This document shows, in pieces, positions 61,657 through 64,000 of a stretch of 64,000 nt of DNA (position 1 is the first letter of the stretch; each line of letters starts with the position of its first letter). Origin of the DNA: Pseudoramibacter alactolyticus ATCC 23263 (GTDB taxonomy: Bacteria > Bacillota > Clostridia > Eubacteriales > Eubacteriaceae); the NCBI RefSeq assembly GCF_000185505.1, contig NZ_GL622359.1, forward strand, positions 903,412 through 967,411, in the 5' to 3' direction. The notes beneath the pieces were generated by a model, which had not been told where the DNA came from, ran no database searches, and worked only from the letters and a program-made list of their open reading frames with translations. A program made the position numbers and the translations under genes.

Positions 61657-63054
61657 TTATAATATCGCACCCGCCGAAAGCTGATCCATCTTCCGAAATT
61701 CAATGCGGTCGAGCACAAGACTGAGCACAAAGGAAGCCAGGTCGGCCACGGGTGCCGACCACATGATGCCGACAATCCCCCACTTTAACGGCAGAATCAA
61801 AATCATCGGGATCAAAAAGAGCACCTGACGCGAAAGCGAAAGCACGATGCCCCGGGCGGGCTTGCCGATGGCCGAGAAAAAGTTGGACGAGAGCAGCTGC
61901 ACGCCGTTGATCAGCACGGTGCACAAAAACGTGCGCATGAAGAGCACGGTAAAACGCATATAAAGCCGGTTGTCCGCCGCACCGAAAAGGGACACGATGG
62001 TTTTCGGAAAAAACTGAAATGCCACAAAGGCAATGACCGAAATAATAAAGGAATATTCCACCGCGAGTTTGAAAGTCGCCTTGACCCGGCCGTACTGGCG
62101 GGCCCCATAATTAAAACCGAGAATCGGCTGGGATCCCTGGGCAAGTCCGACGAACACCCCGATGACAATGGCGTTGACTTTCATGCAGATGCCCGCTCCC
62201 GAAAGGGGAATATCCGTGCCGTAAATCGACAGGGCGCCGTAATGGGTCAGCGAATGGTTTAAAATCACCTGCACCAGCGCAAAGAGCACTTGATTGAGGC
62301 TGTTGCTCATGCCCAGCATCGCAATACGTCCGCAGTCCCAAAGATTCGGCCGCGCAAAGGAGGCTCGGGTCAGCTGCACCGTTTTGTACTGGAAAAGATA
62401 ACGTACCGCGATGATGCAGGAAAGCACCTGGGACAGCGCCGTAGCCATAGCCGCGCCGGCGACACCCAAGTGCAGGCCAAAAATAAAAATCGGATCGAGA
62501 ATGGTGTTGGTCACCGCGCCGACCACCATGAACATCATCGAGTACTTCGGCGAGCCGTCCGCCCGAATCATATTGCTCATCACATTGGTCAGCAGCAAAA
62601 AAGGCAGTCCCAGCCCGGTAAAGCGCACATAGCTTTGCGCATAAGGCAACACGGTCTTCGTGGCGCCAAAGGCATAAAGCATCGGCGTCATGGCCGACTC
62701 GACCACCGCCGCCAGCGTCACGCCGACAATTGCCGCCATCCATACCACCGTGCCCACGGTTTTTTCTGCCTGCGCATCGTTGCCCCGGCCAAGCTCCAGA
62801 GAAAAATTCGCCGCACCGCCGATGCCGATGAGCAGCGTCAGCGCGAGACAGATTGTCGTGATCGGAAATGCCACATTGGTCGCTGCGTTTCCCAAATAGC
62901 CCACGCCCTGACCGATAAAAATCTGATCGACGATATTGTAAAGCGAGCTGACGACCATGGCGATGATCGACGGCACCGCAAATTGCCGCAGGAGAGCCGG
63001 AATTTTTTCCCAGCCCAGCGGATTGCTTCCCTGGTTTTGTTTTTCTGCTGTCAA
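61657..63054 (-). CDS. MATE family efflux transporter
   Basis: 465 residues with 12 hydrophobic segments in two halves. It has FAVPSIIAMVVSSLYNIVDQ near the N terminus, a repeated pattern in the second half (GICMKVNAIVIGVFVGLAQG), and FNYGARQYGRVKATFK, both usual in MATE exporters. It expels organic cations or drugs with sodium or proton antiport. The substrate cannot be told. Start ATG 63054. Confidence 0.88.
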   Translation of the reverse strand: MTAEKQNQGSNPLGWEKIPALLRQFAVPSIIAMVVSSLYNIVDQIFIGQGVGYLGNAATNVAFPITTICLALTLLIGIGGAANFSLELGRGNDAQAEKTVGTVVWMAAIVGVTLAAVVESAMTPMLYAFGATKTVLPYAQSYVRFTGLGLPFLLLTNVMSNMIRADGSPKYSMMFMVVGAVTNTILDPIFIFGLHLGVAGAAMATALSQVLSCIIAVRYLFQYKTVQLTRASFARPNLWDCGRIAMLGMSNSLNQVLFALVQVILNHSLTHYGALSIYGTDIPLSGAGICMKVNAIVIGVFVGLAQGSQPILGFNYGARQYGRVKATFKLAVEYSFIISVIAFVAFQFFPKTIVSLFGAADNRLYMRFTVLFMRTFLCTVLINGVQLLSSNFFSAIGKPARGIVLSLSRQVLFLIPMILILPLKWGIVGIMWSAPVADLASFVLSLVLDRIEFRKMDQLSAGAIL

Positions 63055-63171
63055 AGCTTTTCCACCATTCCTTTCAATCGCTTTTCATTAAAAGCCGATG
63101 CGCCATCGGCCTTCACACACGACGACCGCCGTCTTTTCGGTGCAAGACAGCCCGCCGACAATTCACAAAAA

Positions 63172-63197
63172 AAGCAGCTTCCCTTTTAAAACTGCTT
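63172..63197 (-). terminator. Terminator downstream of DAHP synthase
   Basis: Arms AAGCAG / CTGCTT with a T-tract on the minus strand, 25 bases after the stop codon. Confidence 0.6.
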
Positions 63198-63221
63198 CTC
63201 GAAGCTGCTGAATTTGAAGCT

Positions 63222-64000
63222 TCAGACCATTTCCGCCAATCCATAAATAAGCGCCTTCGATTTATCCCAGCCCAGGCAAGGATCGGTGATGGACTGACCG
63301 TAACACCCGCCGCCGATGGGCTGATTGCCGTCTTTCAGATAGCTTTCGATCATAAACCCCTTTACCAGCTGGTTGATGTCCGCCGAAACGCGACAGCTGT
63401 GCATCACGTCCTTGGCGATGCGTACTTGCTCCTGCCAGCGCTTGCCGGAATTGCAGTGATTAGTGTCCACGATCACCGCCGGGTTTTTAAGCTCGGCCTT
63501 TTCGTGATAGGCATCGAGCAATCCCTGCAGATCCTCATAATGATAATTGGGAAAGGTCCGCCCATATTGATTGACATAGCCCCGCAAAATGGCGTGCGCC
63601 AGCGGATTGCCGGCGGTTTTGACTTCCCAGCCGCGATAGAGAAAAGTGTGACCGTGCTGGGCTGCAATCAAGGAATTCATCATCACGGAAATATCGCCGG
63701 ATGTCGGATTTTTCATCCCTGCCGGGATGCCGATGCCGCTGGCCACGATGCGGTGCTGCTGATCCTCCACCGAGCGGGCGCCCACCGCCACATAGGCCAG
63801 CAAATCCGAAAGATAGCGGTGATTTTCCGGATAAAGCATTTCCTCTGCACAGGTAAAGCCCGTTTCGCGCACAGCGCGGGTGTGCATCTCGCGGATCGCG
63901 ATAATCCCCGTGAGCATATCCTCCTTCGCGTCGGGATCCGGTTGATGCAGCATGCCTTTGTAGCCCAGGCCCGTGGTCCGCGGCTTGTTGGTATAAACCC
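63222..64000 (-). CDS. 3-Deoxy-7-phosphoheptulonate synthase, C-terminal part
   Basis: 259 codons run off the right edge; the frame starts VYTNKPRTTGLGYKGMLHQP, as in class I (AroF/G/H-type) DAHP synthases. The metal and PEP residues are in PAGMKNPTSGDI, TFLYRGWEVK, VDTNHCNSGKRWQEQ and GFMIESYLKDGNQ. It condenses erythrose 4-phosphate with PEP at the start of the shikimate pathway. The N-terminal 90 or so residues are outside the window. Confidence 0.9.
   Translation of the reverse strand, partial: VYTNKPRTTGLGYKGMLHQPDPDAKEDMLTGIIAIREMHTRAVRETGFTCAEEMLYPENHRYLSDLLAYVAVGARSVEDQQHRIVASGIGIPAGMKNPTSGDISVMMNSLIAAQHGHTFLYRGWEVKTAGNPLAHAILRGYVNQYGRTFPNYHYEDLQGLLDAYHEKAELKNPAVIVDTNHCNSGKRWQEQVRIAKDVMHSCRVSADINQLVKGFMIESYLKDGNQPIGGGCYGQSITDPCLGWDKSKALIYGLAEMV

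Noticed and set aside
1-64000. tRNA, rRNA or CRISPR features
   Set aside because: I looked for cloverleaf ends, rRNA-like blocks and regularly spaced repeats and found none that I can support.

Overview
The window looks like chromosomal DNA of an anaerobic Clostridia-type Firmicute, probably Eubacteriales. The evidence is HPr with both His15 and Ser46, a GlpP antiterminator, PTS-dependent dihydroxyacetone kinase (DhaM/DhaK/DhaL), rubredoxin, a DtxR/MntR regulator, the rRNA methylases RlmD and RlmH, and the absence of aerobic respiratory genes. No rRNA, tRNA or CRISPR array was seen. By eye the first 15 kb and the 22-26 kb stretch are AT-rich, while the catabolic islands at 28-43 kb and 46-59 kb are GC-rich.

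Region 1 (1-15 kb) is an accessory zone. It starts with a cut AraC-like gene and IS3 debris. It continues as a minus-strand array of unrelated small genes: TraX-like, exonuclease, GNATs, a MarR/esterase/stand-alone adenylation operon, membrane proteins, alpha/beta hydrolases and a methyltransferase. Wrecks of radical-SAM, DUF5131 and YjbR/EVE-like genes are mixed in. Six genes start just after the same short element (TTTGAATTTG then GAGG), usually right behind the stop of the gene before, which looks cassette-like. Region 2 (15-22 kb) is housekeeping: rlmD, mntR, a broken ygiQ, cobS, ptsH, a frameshifted HAD gene, DUF1848 and DUF1858.

Region 3 (22-28 kb) is a decaying acid-sugar module: a RuBisCO-like protein gene (intact), a DUF1537 four-carbon acid sugar kinase gene destroyed by an IS30 insertion and frameshifts, a truncated triosephosphate-isomerase-like gene and a cyclase-family stub. 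Region 4 (28-44.5 kb) is a polyol catabolic island. One arm (minus) has a GlpA-like dehydrogenase, an FAD oxidoreductase, DUF1667, glycerol kinase, HAD, serine hydrolase and a SorC-type regulator. The other arm (plus) has a glycerol-1-phosphate-dehydrogenase-family enzyme, three FGGY kinases, a sugar isomerase/epimerase, an SDR and a phosphatase. A palindrome close to GGAAAATATTTTCC lies 36-37 bp upstream of the -10 box of the RuBisCO-like gene, the glpA-like operon and the FGGY operon. This ties regions 3 and 4 into one probable regulon.

Region 5 (44.7-59.4 kb) handles glycerol, dihydroxyacetone and a second polyol: an EryH-like TIM paralogue, dhaM-dhaK-dhaL, glycerol dehydrogenase, a histidine phosphatase fused to an ArsC/Spx domain, and a long operon (glpK, glpP, LyxK-like kinase, SDR, glpA-like, FAD oxidoreductase, DUF1667, class II aldolase). 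That operon begins with a consensus promoter and a leader terminator, the arrangement expected for GlpP antitermination. Region 6 (59.5-64 kb) carries rubredoxin, rlmH, a frameshifted DUF1638 gene, a double-ACT protein, a MATE exporter and the 3' part of a DAHP synthase gene.

Several otherwise healthy genes carry one-base frameshifts, many in homopolymers. Some may be assembly errors rather than true pseudogenes.
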